DNA of 64,000 nucleotides from Odontesthes bonariensis. Taxonomy: Eukaryota > Chordata > Actinopteri > Atheriniformes > Atherinopsidae. Under the pieces are notes generated by a model, which worked only from the letters and a program-made list of their open reading frames with translations, was not told the origin of the DNA and did not search any database. The stretch is from positions 11,936,284-12,000,283 of the forward strand of contig NC_134526.1 in the NCBI RefSeq assembly GCF_027942865.1. The letters are read 5' to 3'. Position numbers and translations under genes: made by a program. Shown one piece after another: positions 20,494-33,797 of this stretch; the first letter of the stretch is position 1, and every line of letters starts with the position of its first letter.

Positions 20494-23400
20494 GTGAGGA
20501 GCGACTTAACGGAAATCCTCTGCAACGGTCCTCCCCGCTTCCTTCTCGTTTGTGATGTTTTATGTACTAACGTAGAACCGGATATACTTTTTCATTCGCC
20601 GTTATTTTTCTAATGAAGCAACTGAGAAATGCCAGTGGAAATGCTACATCCAAACCCAATGCCTCCGTAGGTTTGTCACGGATCCAAACCTATACGTTTC
20701 TGGTGAGTTGTTTACGCTTTTCTGTCAATTCCTCCCGCATATACATAACGAGATATTTCACAGTTCGTATTTGTCCCCTGAAAAGAAGTAAAAGTGATTT
20801 TTGGCACAGCTGAGGATGCCTAGATGCGAGTGAAAGTCGCTTTAGTTGTGGCGCTGAAGTAGTAGGATGAACGGAAAGCCGTGACAGCCGTCGAGTCCTT
20901 TTACTTCGAAGTCAAGTGTGGTGGCATGGTTGTGTGCTTTGATAAAGATAAAATGACGTTTTTCTGAGCTTTGTTCAGCTTTAGAAGCAGGTTTTAACGA
21001 CTCGTTTACATATGGAAAGCAGCACCTGGAGATGTTTCTCACGGGATCAGCTTTCTCAAGCGCGATGAAAAAGTTAGTCTCCCAGGTAAACGGCTCTTCC
21101 ACTGGCCATAGAAAAAAAGTGTACATTTAAGGGAGACTGCTTTCTGTAGGAGTAATGCCCCATCCCTTGTTTACATGCAAACCTCCACTTGGAGCTGGAA
21201 CTAATGTGATGTCACAGTGAGTCTGTTTAGTGAACCACAGGCAGTGTGTTGGAGGCTCTAAGATGAAGACCTTTCTGTTAAATTGATCAAACAATCTCTG
21301 TATTTCTTTAAGTCACAGACTGCCAACAAGACAGCTGCTCCTTTTTTTATTTCCATATGTATAGCTTTGTGATGTTAAATCAGCCAAACACAAAGTTAAA
21401 CACGACCTACTTTCTTGTTTTGAATACAGATCTCAAAGCTCTTGATTGTTACAACTTAACTTTGATCACATTTGTGACTGGTTAATAGTCAGAAAATGAT
21501 CTAAAATAGGTTGTCCCGCTTACCATTGAAATGCTCCTTAATTAATTAATTAGGTTTTGCAATTGTTGTCCCCAACTTCATCCATGTGACCAAAGGGGAG
21601 ATGGGCATGCGTGCCCCGGCTTAGAGGCAGTAAGCCTGATTTGTGCTGACCATTGAACTCGGACTTTGTTGATGCCTGTCACAGTCGGACCTGTTGCCTG
21701 AAAGAAGCCAAAGAGGATGTCGAGACTGACTGTGACCCATGGTTCACCAGAGCCTATTAGGAACTGATAACAGGAAATACTGTTTCTCAAATACAAGCTG
21801 GCGTTGAACAACGCCACCTGTGTCGCACTGTCTTTCGAAAACATTTTGAACTTTTTCCGTTTTTCTGTTGTCACTTTGTCAAGTAAAACTAAATGATAGA
21901 TGTGTACGTATCGCTATGCTACAAAATCTGCAGTTTCAATCCATTTAAGTCAAAATCGGAGAGTATCATCTCACAGCCCTCACCTTTGACTCCACTGTAC
22001 TGTCACAACATGTTTAAAAGTGAGTCACGTCATCTTATTTTCTTTCTATAGTATTTTTGTTGCTGCTCCGCTGCAGACGCGGGTAGCAAATCATGTGACA
22101 TCATTCAGTACTTTCTGAGAAGGGCCTGTGAATTCCAGTAAGGATAGATGAGGGGTGTGGGCCGAGTATGTCACACTACTCCCATCAGCCTGCGAGATCT
22201 GGCTTCAAAACTCTGAGACGTCAAGCGCATGGGCGTCACTGTTAAGAGATCATGTTTGGTGGGGCTGAAGCGTGCTGAAGCTGCCCCCCCCCCCCTCTGG
22301 GAATCTTTAAGTTAACCGCTTTTGACATGGAGTCATCCAAGTCCACAACTGCAGTCAAAGTCATGTGCAGGACGAACTAGGAAAGTTGTCAGCGGGGGGG
22401 ATTTAAGGGCTTTCTTCTGGTTTGTTTCATCTATACATAAATCTGTAAAATGATAATCTCTCTAGTTATTAAGGGGATCTGTGAAATTAGTGCAGCTTTA
22501 AAGCAAAACGTCACAAAAAGAACACCTCAACACGAAAAGTTAGCGTGACTGACAGCTGGCAGAGACGGTGTCACACAATGTGGATATTTAATAAATGCGT
22601 TAATGTGAACAGGAAAAGCCTTTATGTTGCCACAGCAATTGAATGTAGAGCCGTATGTTTGTTTTCTGTCCTTTATGCAACCCCGGCAACATCCCCTTCA
22701 GCTTTAGCCTTGAAATGGGCTGGAAAATGGAGAATTCTCATTACCCTAAATTAAAGTAGACATAACTCATACAGCGTGAAGCTGCACTGCCACCACGTCA
22801 GGAGTAGGCATTTTGTTTTCTCACCTCGCCTGTTTTTTCCTCAGCTGAGAGGACAACTAAAGCTTTCATTATTATGGGCTGCTGCTGGCACAATGTGCAT
22901 AGCTGAAGAGCAGTGACTCTCACAAAACCCAAAAGTTATTGACGCCTGATGTTGGTGCCTGATGTGGACACTTGAGTTGACCAGTCAGAGCAAACTGTGC
23001 TTTTCCAGGAGAAGTTGCGGGGCGGGGGGGCTCTTTCAAAAGAAAGACATGTATATGTGGAAGCACACTCAGTAAGCTCTTTTATGTGGACTTTAATAGG
23101 AGAAAAAGTTGGTATTTGGTCAGATTTTAGCCATCTAATCTGCTTGTGTATGGTTATTAAAGCATCATGGGTTGCTGTACACCTGCTCACAACATCGACC
23201 ACATCTATGGCTTCCCCTACCCTATCTGCAAATAACGCCCCCATTAAAATACACTACTTTCATTTAAAAAAAAAAAAAAAAAAAAAGATAATTTTGTGCC
23301 TATTTCACATTACATTTTATTTTCTTCTTTTTCCTAAATCACACGCGGGAACACTGGTTCGTGTTAAAGTTTCTATCAGATCAGATATTTGTGTTTTATC

Positions 23401-25394
23401 TGAACTACCTCATCATCTTTCTGAAATGTGGACATACATGAAGACATTGATCTACTAACTGTAACAGCCGTTTCTTTCTTCTGTCATGTTTAATAATGTC
23501 ACTGTGAGACAACTGCACCTGGATTAGTTTAGCCTAGTTTAATGGAGGTTGAAGGTTCACCATGAAAGAAATTAATTAAGAAAAGCTTACTTTTTTCTCA
23601 CACAATTTGTAGAATAAAGGAAATGTCATGTCTCAATGTACACTATGTGCTCTCAGTCTATTTTGACATAAAAAAAGTACTGAATATACCTAGGATTATC
23701 TTCTAACTCACGCGTATGAGATGAGCTGTGAAGTTCTCGTCGGATTTGAAACGGTGGCACCTTTTTTAAAAGACACCCAGCAGCTATTTAAAGCTGCTGG
23801 GTGATCTAATGTGTTAATGAAAGGGTAGCAGAAACGCCTTTATACTGTAGGTGGTAATAAATGGGAACAGCCTGCCACAGTGCAGAGAGTCCTCTTTGAT
23901 AATCACCCTGAAGTTGTTTTCTTGTGAAGTGATGACAGAGGATATTGGGAGGGTGAGGGTGAGGGGTGAACAAACTGCATTTGATGCACTAAACATTTGG
24001 GAAAGAGCAGATCAATCAACATAAGATGATCATCGCTAAATGTCTGTTTACTCAATGAGTCACCGAGCTGCCGCTGCACAGAGCTGTGTTTCCAAGGAGG
24101 CTACCCAGTGCTCCTGTGGTGGTGACAAAAACCTTTTTTTTGTTTTAAAGAGTACCTCCACACTTTCCTCCTCCTGTTTCCGATCCACTTCTGATTTAGC
24201 TCACAGCTCCAGCCTCCTCTGTAGTCTCTTTCCAAGCAACTGGAGTAGCGTACTGTAGAGGAGGGACTGAGCCGTTGTGTTTATGTGTGTCTGAGGCTTA
24301 GGGCCAAAACAGCCCCTCTGTAGTGGTGTTGCATAAGTGAACGGAAGAATGTTTCCTTTTTACTGGCATCGTTACTTATCCTCCTGAAAACACAACTCCC
24401 ATCCTACTCCTTGTTCCAGGAAGAGGCTTCCAGAACGTTCTGCCCAGATCAGTGCGCATATTTTCATTATGAGATTTATTTTATCATCATTCTTTTTAAA
24501 AGCAGCCTTGGCGTGAAGTTGGACATGTGGAAGCATTTCAGCCAAATTCTGACTAATGAAATAAAATACAAAGCGCTTGGGTGACTTATCGCTGCTCTCC
24601 AGCAAAATATGTACTTTCTCCTTTTCCTTAAACAAACATCACTGAAAAATTCATTGAAAGCTGCCTGTGTTATTTATACAAGGAAGCACTATAAAAGCAT
24701 TGTGATTATTTGCAGCCTCATCAGGCTTAATTCCAAATACTGCTGACATGTGCTGTGAAAGGGTAGCAGGTCTTGTCTCTTTTTCTTTTTTCCCCGCAAC
24801 CTTTCACTGAACTCCAACCTACAACTCGCTCACTGACCCCATAACAGAGCCTGCCTCACATTTCACTCCTCAGAAATCTACCTATCACCTCGCGCCCAGC
24901 GAGTGAACTTGACAGCAACTTTAGCAGAAGATGACTCAAAGCAGCAGCACCCGATCAATCTGTGAAGCGCAGCACTTTATCTTGCTGCTCGACGGTATTA
25001 AGAGTGCAGGGCCGGCTCAGCACAGGCAGCAGTGCCCCTGCGTGGAACTGTGACGCCAGAGAAAGAGATGCAGAAGTAAAACTCGACACAGAAAGCCTGC
25101 CAGGGTGTCAGACAAACGCGGTTTTGTGTTCTTCCACAAGACAAGGGCTTGATTTGCCTCGGTCAGTGAGGAGAAGTGGTGGGGTTTGGAGGCTGAACAA
25201 GCAAATGAAACTTATTGTCAGGCGTTTGTATTCAGCCAGTCAGATGCAGTGAAGTGAAATTAACAGTGTTACCCAGGACATAATAGCCAAGCCGTGGCTA
25301 ACGTGTTGTTGTTGTTTTTTTTGTCAAAGCCTTTCCTGCTCCTCTAGCCAGCTCAGAAAACAATAATTCTGCTCATTAAATTAAAAAAAAATAG
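20494..25394. other. Probable gpr146 first intron, no recognised gene
   Basis: If the upstream exon is right, this is intron. I see no coding exons. There is a hairpin with 12-bp arms at 23774-23803 and an A-rich run at 23264-23286. G- and C-homopolymers occur near 22280-22300 and 23020. Confidence 0.35.
23774..23803. repeat. Perfect 12-bp inverted repeat, 6-nt loop
   Basis: CACCCAGCAGCT, ATTTAA, AGCTGCTGGGTG. The arms are exact complements. Confidence 0.95.
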
Positions 25395-26140
25395 TAGGCT
25401 ATCTGCTATTGAATGAAAACTTGCCAATTGTCTTGAATTTGATGGTAGCAACATCAAAAATGTTGGGACAAAGGGCAACAAAAGGCTGCAGAAGTAAGTG
25501 GTACTGAAAGCAAACAGCTGGAGGATGAGTTTTTCAACAGTCATTAACAAGTTTTTTTTGTGTTTTTTTTCATCTGTCTCCGGCCCAGAGCTCCTTTTAA
25601 AATGGAGTGACACAACCTGGAAAACTGTTGTGTGGTCAGACAAATTGAATTTTTTGATTATTTTGGGAAACAACATTTGCTCCCATTGAGATGTCTTTTC
25701 TTAGGGAAGGCTTAACCTCATCCTGCATCTATTACAACAGCATGGCTTAATAGTAGAAGAGTCTGGGTGCTGTCCAGACCGCTCACCAATTGAAAAGATT
25801 TGGTACACCCAGGACAAGACCCAGGACTGTGGAGCAGCTAGAATCCTCTTATCAGTCAAGAATAGGACAACATTCCTCTCTCAGAGGTCCAGCAGCTGGT
25901 CTCCTCAGTTCCCAGACACTTATGGACTGTTGTTAAAAGAGGAGGGGATGCCTCGCAGTGGTAAACATGGACCTGTCCCGACTTTTTTTTAGATGGGTTG
26001 CTGTCATCATCGCTAATATTTTTACGAAAAAACGTAAAATGTCTCACTTTCACGTTTGATGTTTTCTTTGGTGTTTTTTTTTTTTTTTTTTTTAATTGCC
26101 ATTTTGCTGTTATTCTCATTGCTATATTGCACTGACTCCT
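25395..26140 (+). mobile_element. Decayed, internally deleted Tc1/mariner element
   Basis: Plus-strand sequence follows a common fish Tc1/mariner family in order: ATGTTGGGACAAAGGGCAAC near the 5' side, a TGGAAAACTGTTGTGTGGTC stretch (transposase W-K-T-V-x-W-S-D), TTACAACAGCATGGCTTAAT, CCAGACCGCTCACCAATTGA (decayed S-P-D-L-S-P-I-E catalytic region), TCAGTTCCCAGACACTTATG, then GTAAACATGGACCTGTCCCG and CTAATATTTTTACG...AAAATGTCTCA of the 3' UTR. Stops, frameshifts and missing blocks rule out activity. Exact termini were not found. The right side ends close to the gpr146 splice acceptor. Confidence 0.7.
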
Positions 26141-26204
26141 TTCTCCTAACTCTCTGTCTGCAGTCGGTCTGTTGAGAGTGCTTTCCCAGCGTCCGAGCCC
26201 AGCG

Positions 26205-27206
26205 ATGTGGATCTGCATGGTCTACAATGAGACGGACACCAGCGTGGACTTCCGGCTCTGCCAGGACTTTGGCCTCATCCTGTCAGTCTTCTCCCTCATC
26301 TACCTCCTGGTGTGCTTCCCGTTGGGGCTGTGCTACAACGTGCTGCTGGTCGTGGTGAACCTCTCCAACAAAGTGTCCATGACCATGCCGGACGTCTATT
26401 TTGTCAACATGGCCATTGCAGGTCTTGTGCTTAACCTGGTGGCCCCTGTAGAGCTCCTGAGTTCTTCCTTCACCCGCTGGCATGCGTGGGAGTACGACAA
26501 CGAGGTCTACATCACCTTACTCATCCTCTTCAACATCTCATCTCTGGTCATCATGTATTCCACCACGCTGCTCAGTCTTGACTACTATATAGAACGGGCA
26601 CTGCCTCGTACGTACATGTCCAGCGTGTATAACACCAAACATGTGTGTGGGTTCATCTGGGGTGGCGCCGTACTGACCAGCTTCTCTTCGCTGCTGTTCT
26701 ATGTGTGCAACCACATCTCTACCAAGATGGTTGAGTGCTCCAAAATGCAGAACAAGGAGGCAGCAGATGCCATTATGATGTTCATCGGCTACGTGGTTCC
26801 AGCTGTGGCTGTTCTTTATGCTTTTGTGCTCATCTTGCGCATCAGGAAGGAGTCTACACCTCTGGATCAGGACTCCGCTCGATTGGACCCATCTATACAC
26901 AGGCTGCTGCTCGCCTCAGTCTGTGTGCAGTTTGTCCTATGGACCCCATATTACTTGACCCTTTTGGTGCACACAGTAGCTGGTGCACCGGGGTACATTA
27001 GCAATGAGTATTACTTTCCTACCCATTATTTCATGAGATGTTTTTCTAAACTGCTGGCTTTCTCCAGCAGCTTTGCAATGGCTCTCATGTACAGGCAGAT
27101 GAACAAGAACTTCTCCAACAAGCTTCAGCGGGTGCTCAGGAGGCTGCATTGCAGAGACCAGTCCTGCCCTCATGAACGCTCAAGAGTGCAGCAAGTGGTG
27201 ACGTGA
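26205..27206 (+). CDS. gpr146: Probable G-protein coupled receptor 146
   Basis: A 333-codon single-exon CDS, the same length as human GPR146. The frame is open further upstream, but the first ATG is at 26205 (AGCGATGTGG) and its product, beginning [10 protein letters not shown], aligns with the human start; a splice acceptor (TCTGTCTGCAG) ends at 26163, so the 5' UTR is spliced. Seven hydrophobic segments are visible. Diagnostic stretches shared with GPR146 include [19 protein letters not shown] (TM2), [19 protein letters not shown] after TM3, [20 protein letters not shown] (TM4), FIGYVVPA (TM5) and KLLAFSSSF (TM7). N8 lies in an N-E-T glycosylation site. The receptor acts at the plasma membrane; mammalian GPR146 has been linked to hepatic ERK/SREBP2 signalling and plasma cholesterol, with its ligand disputed. 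DRY is replaced by DYY and NPxxY is missing, as in the family. Identification is secure. Confidence 0.96.
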   Translation: MWICMVYNETDTSVDFRLCQDFGLILSVFSLIYLLVCFPLGLCYNVLLVVVNLSNKVSMTMPDVYFVNMAIAGLVLNLVAPVELLSSSFTRWHAWEYDNEVYITLLILFNISSLVIMYSTTLLSLDYYIERALPRTYMSSVYNTKHVCGFIWGGAVLTSFSSLLFYVCNHISTKMVECSKMQNKEAADAIMMFIGYVVPAVAVLYAFVLILRIRKESTPLDQDSARLDPSIHRLLLASVCVQFVLWTPYYLTLLVHTVAGAPGYISNEYYFPTHYFMRCFSKLLAFSSSFAMALMYRQMNKNFSNKLQRVLRRLHCRDQSCPHERSRVQQVVT

Positions 27207-27414
27207 GATCACAAGTGCCCCTCCAACCCCCCAACCCCCCCTTCCTTCCTTCTCTTGGCCCAGCCAGCACTTATCCCCACCACTTGTGTACAGAGCCAGT
27301 ATCTGACTGGGCTTCCTCAAGACTCTGGACTGTGTTGAGTGCAACATAGCTGACTGTGGAATTTCCTGTCACTTTCCAGGGCTGGATCTGATCTGCCCAG
27401 CTCTGCAGTGATAG

Positions 27415-27420
27415 AATAAA
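27415..27420 (+). promoter_or_regulatory. gpr146: Poly(A) signal of gpr146
   Basis: AATAAA 209 nt after the gpr146 stop codon, giving a short 3' UTR. Confidence 0.6.
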
Positions 27421-30400
27421 CCAAGCGAAAACCACTAAGTGCTGCTTCTTTTCGTCAGCGAGTTAAGCTCTCCACTAAGACACTCGGGCTTCTGGTTCAA
27501 GGGTGGCGAAGTTGGTACAATCATCCAGTAACTAACAGTGTGGCATTATCTGAGTTTCATACAACAAAACAACCTGTTAAAAAGCCATCTCCGAGCACTT
27601 CATCATTGTAGTGGTTGCGGGGTTGTTTTATGAATTTAGTTTGCGATTTGACTAATGCAGGACTGCCCACTGTAAAGTCTAAATATGCTGTGATGTGATT
27701 TGATTTTAGATCTGTAGAGGGTTACAGCATGTTCCTTTTCACCTAACGCACAAGACGAAGCATTACGTGATAAGCTTTAATTATCAAGTGAAGCCAAGCC
27801 ATTTTGTTACTAACAGAGCACTCTGCGCCCCTGCATTGATGGATGATGATGAACCTCCAAACCAACTTTGTTTAATGCCTCCAAACTAGAGGCTTCGGTT
27901 ACTTGAATGAGAAGGTGGTTCTTCTCATTTTGTTCAGTTCAGCTCGGTTTTCTTTTCACCTCAATGTGTTGTGATTCCTGATCAGCAGATGAAATATTCA
28001 TCTGCAGTGAAATATAAATGGTCTTACAGAGAAACCGTTGCTATTTCTTTTTTTTTTTTATCAATACCAGAACTTCCCTGAAGCTATAAGTAAGCACTGT
28101 TATGAAAATATGTTCTCATTTCATTTTTTTTTTTTTTCGCAGTGTGGTTCTAATCCACTCACAGGCATAAAGAGATTATTCCCACATGTGTCAGGCTTCT
28201 CAGCAGATTTTCTCCAGTAAATTTATATGCATCCTCACCACTCTGAAACCACACAAAGAAAGACTGAAAGAAATGCTCTTAAAAAGCTTGCATCCGGGTT
28301 CAGATATGACCAGTATACCTCTTATTATCTCTGCTGAAATACCATTTTAGATCAACTCATTAACCTGAGCAGGCGGCCCAGTGTGGAATTTTCCTGAGAC
28401 TTGTTTCACTTCTGTGGGAATTATGCATGCAAAGCCTCACGCGGGGTCACGTTTGGGGCCTTGAGGAGGTGGCACCTGCATTCCCTCATGAGTGGTCGGA
28501 AGGTTTAGTTCAGGGAAGATATTCAGACTCTCCGTGCATACAACAGTTGCATTATCAAAAACCCTATTAAAATATGAAAAGCTCACATTCCTGTCACCTG
28601 TGAGCAATGTGTGTAACAAGTGTGAACCGTCATGCTGCTCCGATGCATTAAAGCTGCTTTGCTTTCTCGTCTGCCACTTAGTAAAGAATAAGCATGATCT
28701 CTCTTATAGTGATGAAATGAAACCCACTTATAAAATGCTAAATAAAAAGGTATTATTGCACAATGTCTTTTGCATCACTGTATTGATTATTTCTTATGAC
28801 CTGCTTTCTGAGCAAGAGGGCCAGTTTATTTTGAACCCTGCTAACGGATACATCTGTCAGGTGGGGCATTCACTCAAAGAGTGTCATTTAAGTTTGAAGA
28901 CGGCTTTAATGTATGCTTAAATCCATATTGATGATGGTAAAAACTCTTTGGAAAGCTTCCAAGAGTGTGCTTTCACTGTAAATTGGAAATGATTTCCAGA
29001 TTTGCAAACAATGCATACTTTCATGTGCGCGTTTCATCTAAAGAAAACAAAAAAACATTTTGCGTCCCATGTTGTCTCTGCAGGTTAGATATAAATCAGT
29101 CGCTGACATTTAACTTCACCATGGCATCTACAGTCAGTCAGTGGGAGATATTCTCGACTGAGACTGTGTTTAGTTACAGTATGGGCTGACCTATGAAAAT
29201 CTTGTGCAGATTGTGGCACAGTTAATCATTATTTGAGCTCAGCTCGAAGTCCTAGTGCTTACTTTTCATTTAGAAATAGAGGGCAACCTGTTGTGTACGG
29301 GCAGATAATAAGTGGTCTGAACCTTTTCTTGTAACAGTTGGATGTAGGACATTTATTTAGGTGGTTTTCATTTGTAGCCTTTGATGCTAAATGCTGTTGA
29401 ATATGGCATCTGTGGCATCATTTTCATAACCAAAGCTTCAGTTATTATTCAGTCAAACTTAAACTTTTTTTTACCTTAATTAGAATGAACTGAATACAAC
29501 ATGTTATCTCACTGTGTAACACTTGAAGATGTTTCCATTGATCTGTTCATAATATCCTCTTCACTGTGGACCCTCACCTGCACTAAACTATACAAAGTAT
29601 AGCAAATAAAAGATTGCTTGAAGCTGACCCGTGTGCATTCCATATAAATTTGATAACAATTACACGTGGAGTGATTTTTAACTGCAAAATATGAACAGTT
29701 TTCTTCAGCCATTCCCATAACATTGCTTTAACCCTGTCCCCCCCAGAGAAAAAGCAAAGGACAAATGTTTTCATTCCTTTTTTTTTATTCAGTTCATCAG
29801 GGCGTGTTAGTCTGAAATCACTTTTTTTTTTCTCTCACAAATTCTTGCTATGATACCTTATCATAAAATGTTACGGCATTATCTGTCATCACATAGCTAA
29901 ACGGCGTGGTAAAGATATGTTATATAGGTTTGCTTCCGCTACTTTTTGATAAGCAACCGTTTGGTCACTGAAACGTGTGCTGTTCAAAACAGTTGAGGAG
30001 GACAGTGAAGGGTTAAGCTGTTCTGCAACCAATTTGCTCAGAGACTAGACTTACAGAATTCTTGCCAGAGGTAATAATTGGCAATCACCACATGAACTTA
30101 ACTGCATGATGTTCACAACTGGAAAAGAAAGCGCGATCAAACCTCAAAATCACACCCAACTGAGACGACCGCTCGAATCAGCGGGTGGTTTATTATTTCA
30201 GAGGGGCCGAAATCTCGCATCAGTGCGCAGAAATCATTATCACTTAGTTCGCTCAGTGGCTGCAACAGACATGTTGAAACGCTCTCAAAGTTCTTTTGTG
30301 CTGAATATAAGCAGATGCATGTTGGCAAAACCAGCCCAGCTGTTCAGATAAATCCACTTTCACATGAGATGCTCATATCTGACTGTATACAGGTGTATAA

Positions 30401-33400
30401 TGTAAAGAAGTTAATGTATATGTTGGATGTAAAGATTTACAGGAGGATACCATGCTCGATCAAAAATACTGTATTATTTTTTGGTAAATGTATTCTGTAA
30501 ATAATCCACTGTCGGCTGAGTTTGATTAAACAAGAAACAAACATGAATATGACCATTTGTTCTTCCCAAAGAAGCCTGATAATACGAGTTGTGATGGAAC
30601 ATACAGTCCGTTGCATGAGAACAACGTGGTTAACTTGTTTTTTGTTAAATGTGTCATTTACACAGATACAGTCTCTGAAATGACTGAATGTTTGTACTTT
30701 TTTTCTTATTTGAAAAACATTACGTATGTTTGACTGCATGACTATATGTTTGATTACACAAAGTCAGACTTGTATTGATTCAAACCTTTATCAGTCAGGG
30801 AAATGTGCAAATTGTACAGATTGTTTCTTCCCCTGAGGTGCAGCAACCGTGGATGTGAGGATGGATGCCACAGCTTGTGGAAGGACCCATTATCACAACA
30901 CACCAAAACTGGGGAAAATAGCAGCATTCCAGACATTCAGGGAATTGTTTTTTTTTTTTCCTTGTGTGGGTATGACAGTTCGAGACTGCTGCCATTCTCA
31001 GTGTTAAAAAAAAATGTTGTGTTGGCTACATCTGATGCTGCACACTGAGAGCAGTGGGAATGCAAGCAAAAGCAGACAAAAGAGTTGCAGCGGTTAAGAT
31101 GATGAGAATTACACTGAGAAAATTCAAAATATTTACTGTTGTCATGATACACTGTTCGTATCGCAGTCAGACCCAGTAAAGTAACATTACACTGCACATA
31201 CTGTTCATTATTAATCTCAGGGGCCAAAACGAGGCAAACGTAAGAGCTGTGAAAAGAGCACTGGGAATTGAATTGGACTTGAATTGTGCCTTCCATATGT
31301 GGAAAGTTAAAGGTGAATTAAATTGAATAAAGTGAATTCCTTCTATGAGAAAATGGAATTTCAGAAGACTTTCAACACAAAGAACATAAACCAAACAAAT
31401 ATCAGTTGTCTGTATTAATGAGTTATTTTTCTTGAGGAATAGAAAGTGTATTGTACTGGATGGTTTCCTAATACAGACATATTAATCATACTCTTTACTA
31501 CAGACAAAAGAGTAAATTTACTGTGCCAGTGTCAGACGTTTTTATCCCTGCATTTATAGTTATTGGCCATCAGAAGATTTTGCCTGGATAAAAAAGAAAT
31601 TGGGAAAATACCAATCCTCTGCATATCAAGAAAAGGCCCTCAAGAGTGTGTGCACCAAAATGGTAACACTCAGTTCCCTGCGCTCTAAGGCTGTAACATT
31701 TTTTGTTATTTTGTTCATTTTATTTCTGGATTCAACAAAACACAAGTCGTTAATCTGTGTGTGAAATCCCAATCCTCATCTTGTAAATTGTACCAATTCG
31801 AGCTCTGGTCTTGAAATGGAGTAATGCTGACATAGCACAGTTTTTCTACTGTTGCATTAATCCTAATGTTGTTTTTCTCCTTAAGAGGTTCAGCCAGACC
31901 AAAACTATGAGGGTCAACTTCAGCAGTTAACGGCATCAGACCACCTAAGAAGACGGAGTATTTGGCTGGCAGCTTTATGTGTTTTGTTTGGCTGTCAAGC
32001 ACATTTCACACGCAACCTCAGACCACTGTTGTTTTTCTTAATGCGGCTCAAATTTGGGCTGCACGGTGTGACTGTTAGACAAGAACAAGACTGGGCAGGT
32101 TACTGTTACTATTTGATACAAAGTCAAAGAAACTTATTCAATATGTGAAAGATAGGCATCATAACTTAACATAATGTGACTCTAAAAAGATCAGCAATCA
32201 GAGATAAAAACATGTACAAAACAGTCTGAACTGATGATTATTCTGCATGAAATGCACGCTGCGGGTGAACAAAGCAAAATAATGAATCATACAGAGCAGA
32301 ACACATGCTTCAGGGAGGAGCCTTCATCTCTGACCCACCACATCACTTCAGCTCTGGGGAAACAAGTGGATAGGGGGGGCAGATGCTTGAAAAACAACCC
32401 ACCCTTCCTCTCTTTCCAGTCCTGGTCACTGCTTTTCCTCTTCAGAAATGAGACCAGGAAGTTGAAAAGAAAAATGGGTGAACAATAAAATACCAGCATC
32501 AGCTAAATGTCAAAAATATTACCCAGGAAGCAGGGCAGTGGAGCTGGAATGGGCAGGATGTTCCACTCAGAGTGTGTGGTTGTGGCTGCTGCAGGGCAGA
32601 GCAAGCAGCACGTCAGACTGGTAAGGCGAGGCAGACGATGGTGTTGTACCCTCCCTCTTTTAGACCTCCCACCTTCTCTCCCACGACCACAAGCAGCTGA
32701 ACTGCACAGCTTCCTATTAATAACACTACTAGGTACATCTTGTTCATCAGATGGTATTATAAAAGGAAGTAGTATTGTTGTTCTTTCTTCGGTCTTTGAC
32801 TTTTCAAGAACAAAAGAACAATGTGATCGCAGTGATATGTTTCCACAGTCATGCCTCGATTTCGTGGTTACAGTAAAAGAAAAAAATGGGACCGTAATAA
32901 ATGTGAAAACTGAATGGCCTTGCTCTTCACTATGATCATTTTCCCCGGTGCATGTTTTATAAAACACACTTTAACATCCCACCTGTTGATGCGCTTGGCT
33001 GAATGTTTATCTCTCGTAACCATCTCATCTGATTCAGTCAGGTCTGTGCTTGTGAAATCACACCTCACAGTTCCTTCATCTTGCTGAACACTGTCCACTT
33101 TTTATACAAGTGTGCCACCCTGTGGACATAAACGGGGAATGCTTTAAAGACAAGAAGAAGAATCAGCACCAATGTTTCAACACATTTATTTACATTTTAA
33201 AAGGTTCTTTTCAGTATATCCTACATCACACAATTTTGATCACTGTTAGCGCAACTGAGTGATGAGTCTCGCACGTTGCTAACTTTTAACCATCAGAACG
33301 GATGTGTTGTTTGTGTCACAGCTGCCCTTTTCAGCATTTTGTGTCTCTCTTCTGAGCCTCACTGGTGTGAAAAATGATTTAATTGACCTAAACTTGTGAT

Positions 33401-33498
33401 CTAATGGATAGATGATAGATCTGTGTTCATCAGAATGTATCAAGTCTAACCTGTTTGGGTTAATTTCTATGTTCACATATAGATATGTATACATATAC
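27421..33498. other. Intergenic 6-kb interval between gpr146 and the L2 copy
   Basis: I found no supported gene on either strand. Open frames up to 154 codons (for example 32503-32967 on the minus strand) show no family similarity or splice context. Simple T- and A-runs are scattered. Confidence 0.4.
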
Positions 33499-33797
33499 AC
33501 AGCAGGAGGGTTCCTGGTTCGAATCCCGGCTGCAGTCTTTCTGTGTGGAGTTTGCATGTTTTCCCCGTGTATGCGTGGGTTCTCTCTGAGTATTCCAGCT
33601 TCCTCCCACTGCCCAAAAACATGCATGTCAGGTTTATGGGTGACTTTAAATTGACCATAGTAGTAGTGTGAGCGTGGATGGTTGTTGGTCTTGTTTGTCC
33701 CTGTGTGGCCCTGTGATGGACTGGTGACCTGTCCAGGGTGTAATCTGCTTCTCGCCCAATGACAGCTGGGTTGGACTATAGAAAATGGATGGATGAA
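33499..33797 (+). mobile_element. L2-type LINE/SINE 3' module, copy B (longest)
   Basis: This copy begins with a tRNA-like B-box segment (CTGGTTCGAATCCCGGC) and continues with TCTGTGTGGAGTTTGCATGT, the CCCCGTGTATGCGTGGGTTC block, CCTCCCACTGCCCAAAAACA, TTAAATTGACCATAGTAGT, GGCCCTGTGATGGACTGGTG, ACCTGTCCAGGGTGTAATCT, CAATGACAGCTGGG and the tail AAAATGGATGGATGAA. This order is the widespread fish L2-derived module. The B-box-like start suggests a SINE using the L2 tail rather than a truncated LINE. Confidence 0.75.

Noticed and set aside
26172-26204. Eleven extra N-terminal codons for gpr146
   Set aside because: They begin at TTG, and the GPR146 family starts at MW; the ATG at 26205 matches.
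33511-33527. tRNA gene suggested by a GGTTCGAATCC box
   Set aside because: No A box or cloverleaf. It is the head of an L2-tailed SINE-like repeat.
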